From positions 1 to 64,000 of the forward strand of contig NZ_JAMYXC010000049.1 of NCBI RefSeq assembly GCF_024159025.1: DNA of 64,000 bases, read 5' to 3'. The notes beneath the pieces were generated by a model. The model ran no database searches, had not been told where the DNA came from, and was given only the letters and a program-made list of their open reading frames with translations. This DNA comes from Limimaricola litoreus. Lineage in GTDB: Bacteria > Pseudomonadota > Alphaproteobacteria > Rhodobacterales > Rhodobacteraceae. Of this stretch, positions 15,789 to 25,067 are shown one piece after another (the first letter of the stretch is position 1; each line of letters opens with the position of its first letter). Position numbers and translations under genes: made by a program.

Positions 15789-16840
15789 CGGACACCTCCC
15801 TGTCGATCGCCCGCCGGGCTCAAGCCCGGCGGGCGCGGATGTTTCCAGCCACACTCGGGCTTGCGGTTCTGGTGTTGGGCCTCTCCTTTACATTCGCCGT
15901 AGGTATCGGCGCGGTGCCCGTCGGGGCCCGGACGGTCTGGGGTGTCATCGCGAACCAGCTCATGCCGGGCCTGGTCGAGGTCACTTGGCCGGCCGGTCAC
16001 AAGGCCATCGTCTGGGACTTGAGAATGCCGCGGGCGATCCTTGCCGGGCTTGTGGGTGCGGGGCTGGCGCTGGTAGGCGCGGTCTTACAGGCCGTCACGC
16101 GAAACGCGCTGGCGGACCCCCATCTGCTCGGCATCTCCTCCGGCGGGGCCTTCGGCGCGATCACCGCGCTGCTGCACACCGGGATGATCCTTGGCCTCGC
16201 CACCGTGCCGATCTTCGCCTTCGCCGGCGCCCTCGGTGCGATGGCGCTGGTGCTCGGCGTGGCACGGCTGGCGGACGCGGCCTCGGCAGAGCGGTTGGTG
16301 CTCGCCGGAGTCGCGGTGTCCTTCATCGTGATGGCCGGGGCGAACGCGATGATCTTCCTCGGCGATCCGCGCGCCTCGCACACTGCGCTGTTCTGGATGC
16401 TGGGCGGTCTCGGACTGGCGCAATGGTCGCATCTGGCCTATCCGGCCCTCGTGCTCGCGCTCTGCGGCCCGTGGCTCTGGCTCAGGGCACAGGATCTCGA
16501 CGCCATGACGATCGGGGACGAAACCGCAGCGACCTTGGGTATCCCGGTGTCACGGTTCCGGCTTGAGGTGTTTATCGCGGGCGCCCTGCTGACCGGGGTC
16601 ATGGTGGCGTTCCCCGGGGCGATCGGCTTCGTCGGACTGATGATCCCGCATGTCGCCCGTATGGTCGTGGGCGGCAGTCAGGCCCGCGTCCTGCCGTTTT
16701 CGGCTCTGCTCGGTGCGGTGTTTCTAATCTGGTGCGACCTGTTCGCCAGAACGGTGATGGCACCACAGGATATCCCGATCGGCGTAGTGACAGGCCTCAT
16801 CGGCGGGCTCTTTTTCGTATGGCTGCTTTCCCGGCGGTAG
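15785..16840 (+). CDS. FecCD-family ABC transporter permease
   Basis: A 351-residue inner-membrane protein with about nine to ten hydrophobic helices. Typical FecCD/BtuC signatures are LRMPRAILAGLVGAGLALVGAVLQAVTRNALADPHLLGISSGGAFGA and AFPGAIGFVGLMIPHVARMVVG. It forms the translocation channel with the ATPase at 14043-14837. It is last in a four-gene operon; the start overlaps the preceding stop (GGGAATGACGG). No outer-membrane receptor gene is nearby. Confidence 0.9.
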   Translation: MTDTSLSIARRAQARRARMFPATLGLAVLVLGLSFTFAVGIGAVPVGARTVWGVIANQLMPGLVEVTWPAGHKAIVWDLRMPRAILAGLVGAGLALVGAVLQAVTRNALADPHLLGISSGGAFGAITALLHTGMILGLATVPIFAFAGALGAMALVLGVARLADAASAERLVLAGVAVSFIVMAGANAMIFLGDPRASHTALFWMLGGLGLAQWSHLAYPALVLALCGPWLWLRAQDLDAMTIGDETAATLGIPVSRFRLEVFIAGALLTGVMVAFPGAIGFVGLMIPHVARMVVGGSQARVLPFSALLGAVFLIWCDLFARTVMAPQDIPIGVVTGLIGGLFFVWLLSRR

Positions 16841-17079
16841 GTCCTCATAGGATGGTCGCTCCTTCTTCCAAGCTGCCGTTTCCGGACTGTGCGGTGGATG
16901 GCAGCTTTGCTCTTCTTCTAACGGCTTTCGCGGAAGCAGCGCTGACTAAGCAGATGCAGCGAAGGTCCGGAAGGTCCCGCACTGCGGTTCTTCACCCAAC
17001 GAAAATGCTGCGCGATACTCGAATGGCCGCAAAGCGAAAGCTGCGGCGCAGCGCTGGAATGACCGACGAGCGGCGGCTC

Positions 17080-17870
17080 TGGGCCGGCCGCTACCGACCG
17101 GCCCGACTCCTCATAGCTCCACAGCCTCCGCGATGGCGAGCGCATCTTCGAGCTCGACGCCGAGGTAGCGCACCGTGCTATCCATCTTAGTATGGCCGAG
17201 CAGGAGCTGCACCGCGCGAAGGTTGCCAGTCTTGCGATATATCTGCGCCACTTTGGTCCGACGCATCGAGTGGGTGCCGTAGGCGCTTGGCTCGAGACCA
17301 ATCGCGTTCACCCAGTTCCGCACGAGGCGGGCGTATTGCCTTGTGGAGATATGCCTGCGTTCGTGAAAGCGCCCCGGCCAGAGATGCTCCGACCCGATCA
17401 TCAGCGGAGCCTCGAGCCAAGTAGCGATGGCTTTTCGCGTCCCCTCAGTGATCTCGAAGCTGACCGGCCTCTGGGTTTTGCTCTGGACGATCGAAGCGCG
17501 GTGCTTGACCTGTCCGGCCGCATACACGTCAGCGACCTTCATTTTCACCAGGTCGCATCCTCGCAACTTGCTGTCGATCGCGAGATTGAGAAGCGCAAAC
17601 TCGCGGGTCCGCTGAGCGATCTCGAGGCGGACCCGGATCGCCCATACATGCTTCGGTTCGAGCGGACGCTTCTGACCAACGATGCGGCCTTTGTTCCAAG
17701 CAGGACGGCAGGCGCGGATGGCTGGCAGGTTTGTAGTCGGCATGAAGGTTCCTCCGATCCCCCACGCCCGCCACGTCTTCAGCATCATGCCGACGGCCGA
17801 ACATACCAAATCCGCCGAATCGCGATGCTGTCACAACGGGCCGAGCCTGCCGCACCACGGCATGTCCGCT
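17080..17870 (-). repeat. Right arm of a long inverted repeat (integrase copy B)
   Basis: This is the inverted counterpart of about 8050-8840, carrying the intact integrase. Recombination between the arms would invert the segment between them, and recombination by the encoded enzyme is also conceivable. The limits are approximate. Confidence 0.7.
17111..17743 (-). CDS. Short tyrosine recombinase/integrase, copy B (intact)
   Basis: A 210-residue protein. Start at ATG 17743 with GGAGGAA just upstream. Catalytic residues are in place: Arg in SKLRGCDLV, H-x-x-R in HSMRRTKVAQ, His in LLGHTKMDST and Tyr in VRYLGVEL. It lacks a large N-terminal DNA-binding domain. It keeps TGG at codon 16, where copy A has TAG. 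It belongs to a family of short integrases frequent on alphaproteobacterial accessory DNA. It could act in trans on the region between the two copies. Confidence 0.85.
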   Translation of the reverse strand: MPTTNLPAIRACRPAWNKGRIVGQKRPLEPKHVWAIRVRLEIAQRTREFALLNLAIDSKLRGCDLVKMKVADVYAAGQVKHRASIVQSKTQRPVSFEITEGTRKAIATWLEAPLMIGSEHLWPGRFHERRHISTRQYARLVRNWVNAIGLEPSAYGTHSMRRTKVAQIYRKTGNLRAVQLLLGHTKMDSTVRYLGVELEDALAIAEAVEL

Positions 17871-17878
17871 TTGAGCCC

Positions 17879-18772
17879 TCAGCCGACGTTGCCAAGGAAC
17901 TCCTGGATCGCGGCGTTCAGGGCTTCCGATGCGTTCTCGTGGACGAGGTGCGACGCATTTCCAATGACCTTTATACTGGCATCGGGCAGCCTTTCCTCAA
18001 GGTCTTCGATCAGCAGGCCAAACAAGCGCGGACTTTCACCTCTGCCAATCAGAAGGACAGGAACGCGAACGTCCGTGAATGAGGTGCCGATCAGATCCGG
18101 GAACCCCTGATGCAAGGCGAGGGCTCGATCAGGACCGCGGTTTTCCCAGACTTGAGAATAGCGCTCCCCCGACAGGGCCCCGAAGTATCGGTCGCCCAGA
18201 ACGCCGCGCCCAAATCTTTCAACGGCCAACTTGTCGTCGCCGCGGCGGAACGCCTTTTCCGATGGCCCAGCGGCGCTTGCACCGAATTTCACGATGGCGA
18301 GCGCAAGCCGGGGCGCGGAAAACAGAAGGCCGATCAACTGCACGAGCTTTGGCGGAACGTTCACATGCATGGAGATGACGGGCGGCTCGATCAGGACAAG
18401 GCTGCGGAACAGCTCGGGCGCCTGCTTTGCCGCCAAGAGTGAAACAAGTCCGCCCCATGAATGTCCGACGACATGGGCCTGTTCCGCACCCATAACCCTG
18501 ATCAAACCCACGAGATCATCCACATGCGTCTGGATGGGGTCACCGGCATCCGATGCTATCGGGGCGTTCGGCGCGTGGTAACGTCGGCTGTAGGCAATCG
18601 TGCGATAGCGGTCAGGAAAGAAGTCAAGCTGATCGGTCCATGTGCGTAGGTCCGAGGCACTGCCATGCACGAAAACGAGGGCATTTCCTTCGCCTCTTTC
18701 GAAGGTCGCAAGAACAGTGCCGTTTAAGGATACCGGCTTGGTTTTATCGAAATCCAGCATCGCTGCAAGCAT
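17879..18772 (-). CDS. Alpha/beta-fold hydrolase
   Basis: About 297 residues from ATG 18772; ATG 18760 is also plausible. The oxyanion region is ALVFVHGSAS, the nucleophile elbow is GHSWGG (Ser), and the C-terminal catalytic His is in NASHLVHENASEALN. It is a cytoplasmic esterase, haloperoxidase or related hydrolase with unknown substrate. A much longer open frame runs upstream to 19468, but that part shows no family features and I treat it as chance in GC-rich DNA. Confidence 0.82.
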   Translation of the reverse strand: MLAAMLDFDKTKPVSLNGTVLATFERGEGNALVFVHGSASDLRTWTDQLDFFPDRYRTIAYSRRYHAPNAPIASDAGDPIQTHVDDLVGLIRVMGAEQAHVVGHSWGGLVSLLAAKQAPELFRSLVLIEPPVISMHVNVPPKLVQLIGLLFSAPRLALAIVKFGASAAGPSEKAFRRGDDKLAVERFGRGVLGDRYFGALSGERYSQVWENRGPDRALALHQGFPDLIGTSFTDVRVPVLLIGRGESPRLFGLLIEDLEERLPDASIKVIGNASHLVHENASEALNAAIQEFLGNVG

Positions 18773-19248
18773 AGCGCATATTGCGTCGGGCGTTAATGAC
18801 CGCTTCGTCCGCGCACCGGACCTTGCCGTCGGCCTGAATGCTGCACCACCTCTCGAAAGTCCGCTTCTGGGATGCGCTGATCGGACGGTGAAGGTCCGGT
18901 TAGGGCCGAGAGCAGCCACGGTATGGAACGGCAGAAAGCCTCCATTCTTGACCTTCCTGATCTGGTAGCCTCGCTCTTTTGCCCTGCTCGAACATGATGC
19001 AAACCTCCAGCTGCTCATCGTCACTCTGTTGAGACCAGACGGATATTGCCCAGTCGAGATCGCGCTTGATTGCCCGGCTGATACGGTGTGATCGCAGAGT
19101 TTCTCGAATGACGCAGCTGTGTTCGCGGCAGTCTCAACCAAGCAAGCCGGAGCCATGGTCGCACCTCGGACGATGTGCCGCGTCTCGTCGTGGAAAGTTG
19201 TATCCTGACCTTCAGGGGCCCGCACACGACCGGGCGACGGGACGGTCT
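18773..19248. other. Intergenic region with decayed sequence, no supported gene
   Basis: No frame here has both a ribosome site and a recognisable product. A stop-free stretch of about 77 codons on the minus strand (about 18920-19150, with KRDLDWAISVW) lacks a start and may be a gene remnant. Confidence 0.4.
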
Positions 19249-20148
19249 TCAGGTTGAGAACCCTTCCACCAGCGCGTCGAAGACAACCCGCAGCCGGCGG
19301 GACCGGGCGATGTCGCGATGGGCGACGATCCAGACCGGGAAATCGATCGCCGCGAAGCCCGGCACGGCACGCTCGACCAGCGGATCGGCATCGCCAATGC
19401 GGTCGTCGAGGATACCGATCCCCATGCCCTGCCGCACCATTTCCCACATCACCGTGAAGTTGCGGCAACGATAGGGAAAATTGCCCTCGTCGAGGCTGAA
19501 GCCCTTGGTGTTCAGCAGGCCCATGAGGCTGCCCGAGGCATCGATCTCGATGAACTCCGCCGCCGAGAAGCCCTGGGCCGCGCCCGGTCGTCCCAGCCGG
19601 TCGAGATAGCCCGGCGCCGCGTAGAGCCGGGCCTGCGCGTCGCGGACCCGCCGCCCGATCAGGTCGGGCTCGGTCGGCCGGACGTTGCGCACCGCGATGT
19701 CGGCCTCACGCCGCGACAAGTCCGACAGCGCGTTCGAGACGACCACCTCGATCCGGATGCGCGGCTCCTGCCGGTGCAGCCGGTCGAGGATCGGCGGCAG
19801 CAGGTAGCTGGCATAGGCATCCGAGGCCGAGATCGCCACGTCGCCCTCCAGTGCCTCGGTCTGGCCCCAAGCCGCCAGCGACAGCGCGCGGGCGCCTTCG
19901 CCCATGGCGCGCGCATGCTCCAGAAGGTCGTGGCCCGCGGGCGTCAGACGCAGCCCGCGCCCCGAGCGTTCGAACAGCGCGACGCCGAGCTCCGCCTCCA
20001 GCGCCTTGACCTGCCGGCCCAGCGTCGGCTGCGCCAGCTTCAGCGCGCGGGCAGCGGCGGAGAGCGAGCCTTCCTCGGCCGTCACGAGAAAGGCCCGGGC
20101 CCGGTTCCAGTCGAAGGTGACGCTGCGCCAATCCATACGGATTTGCAT
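19249..20148 (-). CDS. LysR-family transcriptional regulator
   Basis: A 299-residue regulator; I take ATG 20148 as start, with ATG 20136 as the alternative. The N-terminal helix-turn-helix is clear (NRARAFLVTAEEGSLSAAARALKLAQPTLGRQVKALEAELGVALFERSGRGLRLTPAG). The rest is the substrate-binding domain (GDVAISASDAYASYLLPPIL, MVRQGMGIGILDD). It is divergent from the DUF4386-like gene at 20237 and the NAD(P)-binding protein at 20984, which it may regulate from the 88-bp gap. Confidence 0.9.
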   Translation of the reverse strand: MQIRMDWRSVTFDWNRARAFLVTAEEGSLSAAARALKLAQPTLGRQVKALEAELGVALFERSGRGLRLTPAGHDLLEHARAMGEGARALSLAAWGQTEALEGDVAISASDAYASYLLPPILDRLHRQEPRIRIEVVVSNALSDLSRREADIAVRNVRPTEPDLIGRRVRDAQARLYAAPGYLDRLGRPGAAQGFSAAEFIEIDASGSLMGLLNTKGFSLDEGNFPYRCRNFTVMWEMVRQGMGIGILDDRIGDADPLVERAVPGFAAIDFPVWIVAHRDIARSRRLRVVFDALVEGFST

Positions 20149-20236
20149 ATCAGCTCGACAAGACCGGTCAATTCTCTGCGGGGCCAGGGGGACGTAGGAT
20201 AGGAGCAGTCCGCAGCCATCGTCAGGAGGTGCTCTC

Positions 20237-20959
20237 ATGCTCTCTTTTCACGATCCATCCTCTCGCGCCTATGCCCGCCTGACCGGGGCGCTTTACCTCG
20301 TAATCGCCTTTGCCGGGGGCTTTTCGATCCTCTACGTGCCGAGCGCGTTGAACGTCGCGGGCGATCCGGCGACGACCTTCGCCAACATCGCCGAGAGGCG
20401 CGGCCTGTTTCATGCGGGCCTCGTAGGCGACGTGGTGATGATGACCGCCGAGGTGTTCGTTTCGGTCCTGCTCTACTTCATGTTTCGCCCGGTGAACGCG
20501 ACGCTGTCGCTTGCCGCGTCCTATGCGCGGCTGATGATGGTCGCCGTGATGGCGGCGATGCTGTTCTTTCATGCCGGATCGCTCGCGCTGGCCGATGGCC
20601 GGGTGCCGCTCGACAGTTTCAGCGCGGCGCAACGCATCGAGCTGGCTGGCCTCCTGCGCCATGTCCACGACGCGGGCGTCTGGATCTGACAGGTCTTCTT
20701 CTGCCTGCACCTGATCCTTCTGGGCACGCTGGTCCTGCGCTCGGGGCTCTATCCACGGGCCTTGGGTTTTGGCCTGATCGTCGGTGGCACGGGCTACCTC
20801 GTCGACAGCGTGCAGATGTTCGCCCTGCCCGACGCCGCGATGCTGGCGGCGGTGAAGATTGCGCTCTTGCTCGTCGTGACGCTGGCCGAGATCGGCTTCG
20901 CGCTCTGGCTGCTGTTGCGCGGCCCGCGCGCCCGCGCGCCGCACCCCATCCCGGCCTGA
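20237..20959 (+). pseudogene. DUF4386-like membrane protein with in-frame TGA
   Basis: One frame of 241 codon positions is broken only by TGA at 20687-20689. Before it: YARLTGALYLVIAFAGGFSILYVPSALNVAGD and five or so membrane helices. After it: VFFCLHLILLGTLVLRSGLYPRALGFGLIVGGTGYLVDS and AALLLVVT-type helices. This is the DUF4386 layout. The stop falls where I expect Trp in that family (VWI-W-QVFF), so a TGG to TGA change is likely. The gene is preceded by AGGAGGTGCTC and followed by an NAD(P)-binding gene after 24 bp. Confidence 0.7.
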
Positions 20960-20983
20960 CCCCATATCGCAAGGAGATCCCCC

Positions 20984-21694
20984 ATGAAACGCATCTGCAT
21001 CGTCGGCATTTCGGGCAAGCTCGGGCAATACATGACCGAACACGCGCTGGCGCGCGACTACGAAGTCACCGGCGTTTGTCGCCCCGAGAGCGTCGGCAAA
21101 CTCTCCCGCTTCAAGGGCCGCATTACGGTCCATCCCGGCCGCACCGACGACCGCGCGGTGATCGAGCGGGCCACGCGCGACTGCGACGGCGTGCTGGTGG
21201 TTCTCGCGCCCTGGGGCGTGCAGGACTACGCCTCGCGCACCGCGCGCGCTGTGCTCGACCTCGCCCCGCCCGCCGCGCGGCTCGTGTTCTCCTGCGGCTG
21301 GCACATCAGCCGCGACGGCCGCGACCGCTATGGCTGGAAGATCCGCGCAATCGTCAGGTTCGGCACCCCGATCCTGAGGGCGCTGCGCCTCGTTGATCTC
21401 GACGATCAGGTCCGCGCGACCGACCTCGTCTTCGCTTCGGATCGCGACTGGACCGTCGTGCGTGGCTCGGATCTCGAGGAGGGCCCGAGCGAGGGCCTGC
21501 CGGTCTGGGCCCGCCATGTCGGCGACCCGATCCTCGCGAGCAACCTGACCCGGCGCACCGATTTCGCGCTGTTCATGGTGGCGGCGCTGACCGACCCGGC
21601 GCTGGTCCGCGAGGCGCCGGCCATCACCGGGCGCAACGGTCTCTCGATCCGCACAGCCGAGGCCGCCATCGGGCCCATGCCCGCCGCGCGCTGA
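20984..21694 (+). CDS. NAD(P)H-binding protein, NmrA/atypical SDR type
   Basis: A 236-residue Rossmann protein. The N-terminal dinucleotide motif is GISGKLGQYMTEHAL, followed by RPESVGKL, and the later segment DWTVVRGSDLEEGPSEG is typical of NAD(P)H-binding atypical SDRs that act as reductases or redox sensors. There is an AAGGAG site 6-7 bases before the ATG. It probably forms an operon with the broken DUF4386-like gene, under the divergent LysR regulator. Confidence 0.8.
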   Translation: MKRICIVGISGKLGQYMTEHALARDYEVTGVCRPESVGKLSRFKGRITVHPGRTDDRAVIERATRDCDGVLVVLAPWGVQDYASRTARAVLDLAPPAARLVFSCGWHISRDGRDRYGWKIRAIVRFGTPILRALRLVDLDDQVRATDLVFASDRDWTVVRGSDLEEGPSEGLPVWARHVGDPILASNLTRRTDFALFMVAALTDPALVREAPAITGRNGLSIRTAEAAIGPMPAAR

Positions 21695-21702
21695 ACGTGT
21701 GC

Positions 21703-22407
21703 CTATGCCTTCGCGGCTCCTCCGGACTCGGTCCGTCGTGCCACATAGTCACGCAGCAGGGACACGCGCCGGGGCCTGAAGCTGCGACCGCTAAAGCAGG
21801 CGTCTTCGATCCCGGACGCATGGAAGATGCGCCAGTCCTGCCTGAGGCAGCACCAAACCAAGAGCTTCAGTGCGCCGTCCGAGTAGCTGATGCCGAGGGG
21901 CCAGACCTCGCGCTGCGTGACCCGACCCCCGAGGTCGCGATACCGGACGTCGAGCGCCAGCTCCTCCCAGCAGGCGCGGCGCAGAAGCGTCATGTCGACG
22001 GTGAAGTCCACAGACGCGGGTGGCGGATGGAAGCTGCGCAGGACGGTGTGCATGGCCTGTCTTGATTGCTCGTCCGCCAGCGTCGCGATGATCCGCGCGA
22101 GGGCCGTGCGGCCCGCCTCCTCCAGCACCGCGTCGCCGGTCCGGCGCAGCTCTCCGACGGCGAGAACGAGCGCCTCGATCTCCAGCCGCGAGAAGCTTTG
22201 CGGCGGCAGGGCGGGGTCCTCGGTCAGCCGGTAACCGACCCCGGCCTCGCCATCGATCAGCGCACCGCCGGCGCGCAGCGTGGCGATGTCGCGGTAGAGC
22301 TGTCGTCGCGAGACGTCCGTCTCCTGCGCCAGCCGCGCCGCAGTGACCGGCGCGGGCAGGCGTCGCAGCGCGTCCATCAGGCGCATGAGGCGATCGGTCC
22401 GGGCCAT
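21703..22407 (-). CDS. YafY-type WYL-domain transcriptional regulator
   Basis: A 234-residue regulator from ATG 22407 (MARTDRL). The N-terminal HTH_11 domain (RTDRLMRLMDALRRLPAPVTAARLAQETDVSRRQLYRDIATLRAGG) is followed by a WYL domain near 140-200 (REVWPLGISYSDGALKLLVWCCLRQDWRIF). It is divergent from the GST gene at 22472. YafY/GST pairs like this are frequent, so it probably regulates the GST. Confidence 0.88.
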   Translation of the reverse strand: MARTDRLMRLMDALRRLPAPVTAARLAQETDVSRRQLYRDIATLRAGGALIDGEAGVGYRLTEDPALPPQSFSRLEIEALVLAVGELRRTGDAVLEEAGRTALARIIATLADEQSRQAMHTVLRSFHPPPASVDFTVDMTLLRRACWEELALDVRYRDLGGRVTQREVWPLGISYSDGALKLLVWCCLRQDWRIFHASGIEDACFSGRSFRPRRVSLLRDYVARRTESGGAAKA

Positions 22408-22471
22408 GCTGACGGAATCTGTCAGCACACCGAGCCTATAGCAAGACAGGACACAAACTCAGGAGCCAGTC

Positions 22472-23080
22472 ATGCTGACCTTCTACCACGCCCCGCAGTC
22501 CCGCTCGACTTCCATCCTCGTTCTGATCGAGGAGATGGGTATCGCCGACCGCATCGACCTGCGCGAGGTCTCGGTCGTCAGGCCGGACGGCAGCGGCGGT
22601 CCGGACCCCCGCAATCCGCATCCCGAGGGAAAGGTGCCCTACCTGACCGACGGCGACGACCACGTGCACGAACGAGGCGCGATCATCACCTACCTGACGG
22701 ACAGGTTCCCCGAGACGGGGCTCGGTCGGCCGGTCGGGCATCCGCAGCGCGGGGCCTTCCTGAGCTGGCTGTTCTACTACCAGGGCGTGATGGAGCCGGT
22801 TCTGGTGCTCGACTGGGCCAAGATCGAACATCCCATCCTACAGGCGACCTTCCGCTATCTCGATGCTGTCTTCGCCCGGCTGTCGGAGGCGCTGCACGGC
22901 CAGCCCTACCTTCTCGGCGAGGACTACTCGGCGGTCGACCTGCTGCTGTCGAGCCCGTTCCAGTGGCTGCCGGAGGCCAGGCCGGAGCAGCCTGCCCTTC
23001 GGGCCTGGATCGCGCGCTGCGCCGATCGCCCGGCGCTGAAGGCGGTCATGGCACGCGAGAGGACTGGAGTCCCGGTTTGA
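22472..23080 (+). CDS. Glutathione S-transferase
   Basis: A 202-residue cytosolic GST. The N-terminal thioredoxin-like domain has FYHAPQSRSTSILVLIEEMG (glutathione-activating Ser region) and NPHPEGKVPYLTD (the cis-Pro loop). The C-terminal helical domain ends with FQWLPEARPEQPALRAWIARCADRPALKAVMARE. It conjugates or reduces electrophiles with glutathione. AGGAG lies about 8 bases before the ATG. It is paired with the divergent WYL regulator. Confidence 0.9.
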   Translation: MLTFYHAPQSRSTSILVLIEEMGIADRIDLREVSVVRPDGSGGPDPRNPHPEGKVPYLTDGDDHVHERGAIITYLTDRFPETGLGRPVGHPQRGAFLSWLFYYQGVMEPVLVLDWAKIEHPILQATFRYLDAVFARLSEALHGQPYLLGEDYSAVDLLLSSPFQWLPEARPEQPALRAWIARCADRPALKAVMARERTGVPV

Positions 23081-23355
23081 GTTGGGGTCGCAGATGCGGG
23101 CAGGTCGGTCAGGCGAATGCAGTCGTCGGCAGCACGTCTGGCCTCTTCGCAACGAGCTTGGGGTCGGGGCATGCGCAAGTGCACAGGTGTCTGGCGAAAG
23201 CCGGGTCGGAGCGACCGAAGCCGGCGGCGATCGGGGCAATCATGGGGCGCAGCAAGGGGGTTGTCCCTACGTCATGTATCGGGACAATCTGCCAGCGCCG
23301 GTTCAGTGGGGGCATGACCGGGCGCATCGAGATCCTGACCCGAGGAGACTGCCGC

Positions 23356-24366
23356 ATGTCCGATCAGACCATGGCCGCCGGGTTCGCGGCCGCGTTCCTC
23401 GACTATGCGGTGGCCGAAGGCGTGCCTCGAGACAGCTTGCTGGCGGCGTCGAGGCTGACGGAGGACGATCTGGCGGATCAGGACACCCGCATCCCGGTCA
23501 CCTCCTACCGGACCCTCATCGCGACCGGGATCGAGGCGACGGGCGACACCTCGCTGCTCCTGCGGCACGTGCTGGAGACCCGGCTGGAGATGATCTCGAT
23601 CGTCGGCCAGATCGTGCATGCCTCCACCTCTTTTCCGCACAGTCTCGACCAGCTGAACCGCTATTCGCGCCTCATGGCCGACGTGCCGATCCCCGGGGGA
23701 CGGGACCGGTTCGAACTGGCGCGGGACGCAGGCGCGGTCTGGCTGGTGGACCACCGCCCCAGCGATGGCAGCTGGATGGCCACGGAGGCGAGCTTCGCGC
23801 GGTTCATCTCCGAGTTCCGCCGCTCTGCCCCGGAACACCCTTTCGAGCAAGCGCTGGAGGTGACCTACGCCCCGCCGCCGCATGCCAACCGCTACCCGGA
23901 GCTCTTTCGGGTGCCGGTCACGTTCCGCGCGGCGCGCAATGCGCTTCGCATCAATCCGGTCTGGCTCGACGAGGCGTTCGACGGCGGCAAGGACTACGTC
24001 TTCGGCATCTTCACGCGCCATGCGGACGCGCTGCTCGACGAGCTTGCCACGCATGACACCATGCGCTCTGTCGTCGAGACACGGATGCTTGCGGGTCTGC
24101 ACGAGGGCACGCTGTCGATGGATCTCATCGCGCGCGATCTCGGCATGAGCCGGCAGACGCTCTACCGCCGACTGAAGGACGAAGGCGCAACCTTCGCGCA
24201 GGTGCATGATGACCTGCGCCGCCGAATGGCGATGGATTACCTGAGCGCAGGCAAGGTTTCGGTCGGCGAGACGGCCTATCTTCTGGGCTTCTCGGAGGCC
24301 TCGGCCTTCGTGCGGGCGTTCCGGCGATGGACCGGCGCGAGCCCGACCGCGTGGCGCGGCGATTGA
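23356..24366 (+). CDS. AraC-family regulator, OruR/ArgR-like
   Basis: A 336-residue regulator. Start at ATG 23356 with GAGGAG 6 bases upstream; a longer open frame upstream is not coding. The N-terminal half is the arabinose-binding-like domain of this subgroup (VTSYRTLIATGIEATGDTSLLLRH). The C-terminal half has the helix-turn-helix pair (LSMDLIARDLGMSRQTLYRRLKDEGATFAQVHDDLRRRMAMDYL and SVGETAYLLGFSEASAFVRAFRRWTGASPTAWR). The target is unknown; the nearest downstream gene is the lipoprotein at 24466. Confidence 0.88.
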   Translation: MSDQTMAAGFAAAFLDYAVAEGVPRDSLLAASRLTEDDLADQDTRIPVTSYRTLIATGIEATGDTSLLLRHVLETRLEMISIVGQIVHASTSFPHSLDQLNRYSRLMADVPIPGGRDRFELARDAGAVWLVDHRPSDGSWMATEASFARFISEFRRSAPEHPFEQALEVTYAPPPHANRYPELFRVPVTFRAARNALRINPVWLDEAFDGGKDYVFGIFTRHADALLDELATHDTMRSVVETRMLAGLHEGTLSMDLIARDLGMSRQTLYRRLKDEGATFAQVHDDLRRRMAMDYLSAGKVSVGETAYLLGFSEASAFVRAFRRWTGASPTAWRGD

Positions 24367-24465
24367 TGCCGCAGGTCAAGCCGCTGATCCCCGCGGTCAT
24401 GCCGTCGAGCGGCGCGGACATGTAATTTCTCTCTCGACACTCTTGGTGGTCGAAGGAGACATGAC

Positions 24466-24831
24466 ATGAAACCGATGCTGATCGCCCCGATCTGCATGAC
24501 CGCCTTGCTGGCGGCCTGCGCCGACATGAGCGCGGATGTGGACCCGATCCTGGACGGCGCGCCGCGCGCGCAGTTCCAAAGCGATCTCGCCGCCTGCCGG
24601 CATCTTGCCCGAAGCCAGTCGCAGCTGGACCATGACACGATGGCCGCAGCCGTCATCGGCGCCGGGATCGGCGGCGTGCTGGGCAAGGTCGACGAAGAGG
24701 GCGACGCGCTCGGCGGGGCCGTCGTCGGCGCGCTGGCGGGTGCTGCGGCAAGCGCGTCCGAGGCAAGCGACACGCGTGAGGACATCGTCCTGAACTGTCT
24801 GCGCGGCCGCGGCCACGCGGTCGTAAACTGA
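24466..24831 (+). CDS. Small glycine-zipper lipoprotein
   Basis: A 121-residue protein with a lipoprotein signal (MLIAPICMTALLAAC, lipobox LLAAC, mature Cys 17). The middle holds a glycine-zipper membrane segment (AAAVIGAGIGGVLG and GGAVVGALAGAAASA) typical of envelope proteins. It is probably anchored in the outer or inner membrane. AGGAG is present before the ATG. Function unknown. Confidence 0.75.
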   Translation: MKPMLIAPICMTALLAACADMSADVDPILDGAPRAQFQSDLAACRHLARSQSQLDHDTMAAAVIGAGIGGVLGKVDEEGDALGGAVVGALAGAAASASEASDTREDIVLNCLRGRGHAVVN

Positions 24832-24842
24832 GGGAGGAAGCC

Positions 24843-25019
24843 ATGCATGATGTTCGCACCCGCATGGAGGGCCTGCACCACCTGCTGACCGGGGAGACGG
24901 GTCATCTGACAGGACGCCGCGCGTCTGCGCCCCGGCACCTGTGGGGCGATCTCGGCCTGTCCGAGGGGAGGCCGCGCAGCCCGCGACGGTCGCTTCCGGC
25001 GCGCCTGTTGCGGTGGTGA
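24843..25019 (+). CDS. Short hypothetical ORF (58 aa)
   Basis: ATG 24843 is preceded by GGGAGGAAGCC, a good ribosome site. The product is basic and has no recognised domain (LHHLLTGETGHLTGRR, SPRRSLPARLLRW). Its TGA at 25017-25019 is in frame with the next gene, so the two could once have been one frame. It follows the lipoprotein by 11 bp and may be co-transcribed. Confidence 0.4.
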   Translation: MHDVRTRMEGLHHLLTGETGHLTGRRASAPRHLWGDLGLSEGRPRSPRRSLPARLLRW

Positions 25020-25067
25020 GGGTCCGGTCCCCTCGCCTTCGCCTATGCCGGGCTGACCGCACTGCCC

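Noticed and set aside
18773-19468. N-terminal extension of the alpha/beta hydrolase frame
   Set aside because: No domain, and the hydrolase fold is complete from 18772.
22066-23355. Upstream part of a very long plus-strand frame ending in the AraC gene
   Set aside because: It overlaps the WYL regulator and GST genes in other frames and shows no domain; the AraC gene has a good ribosome site at 23356.
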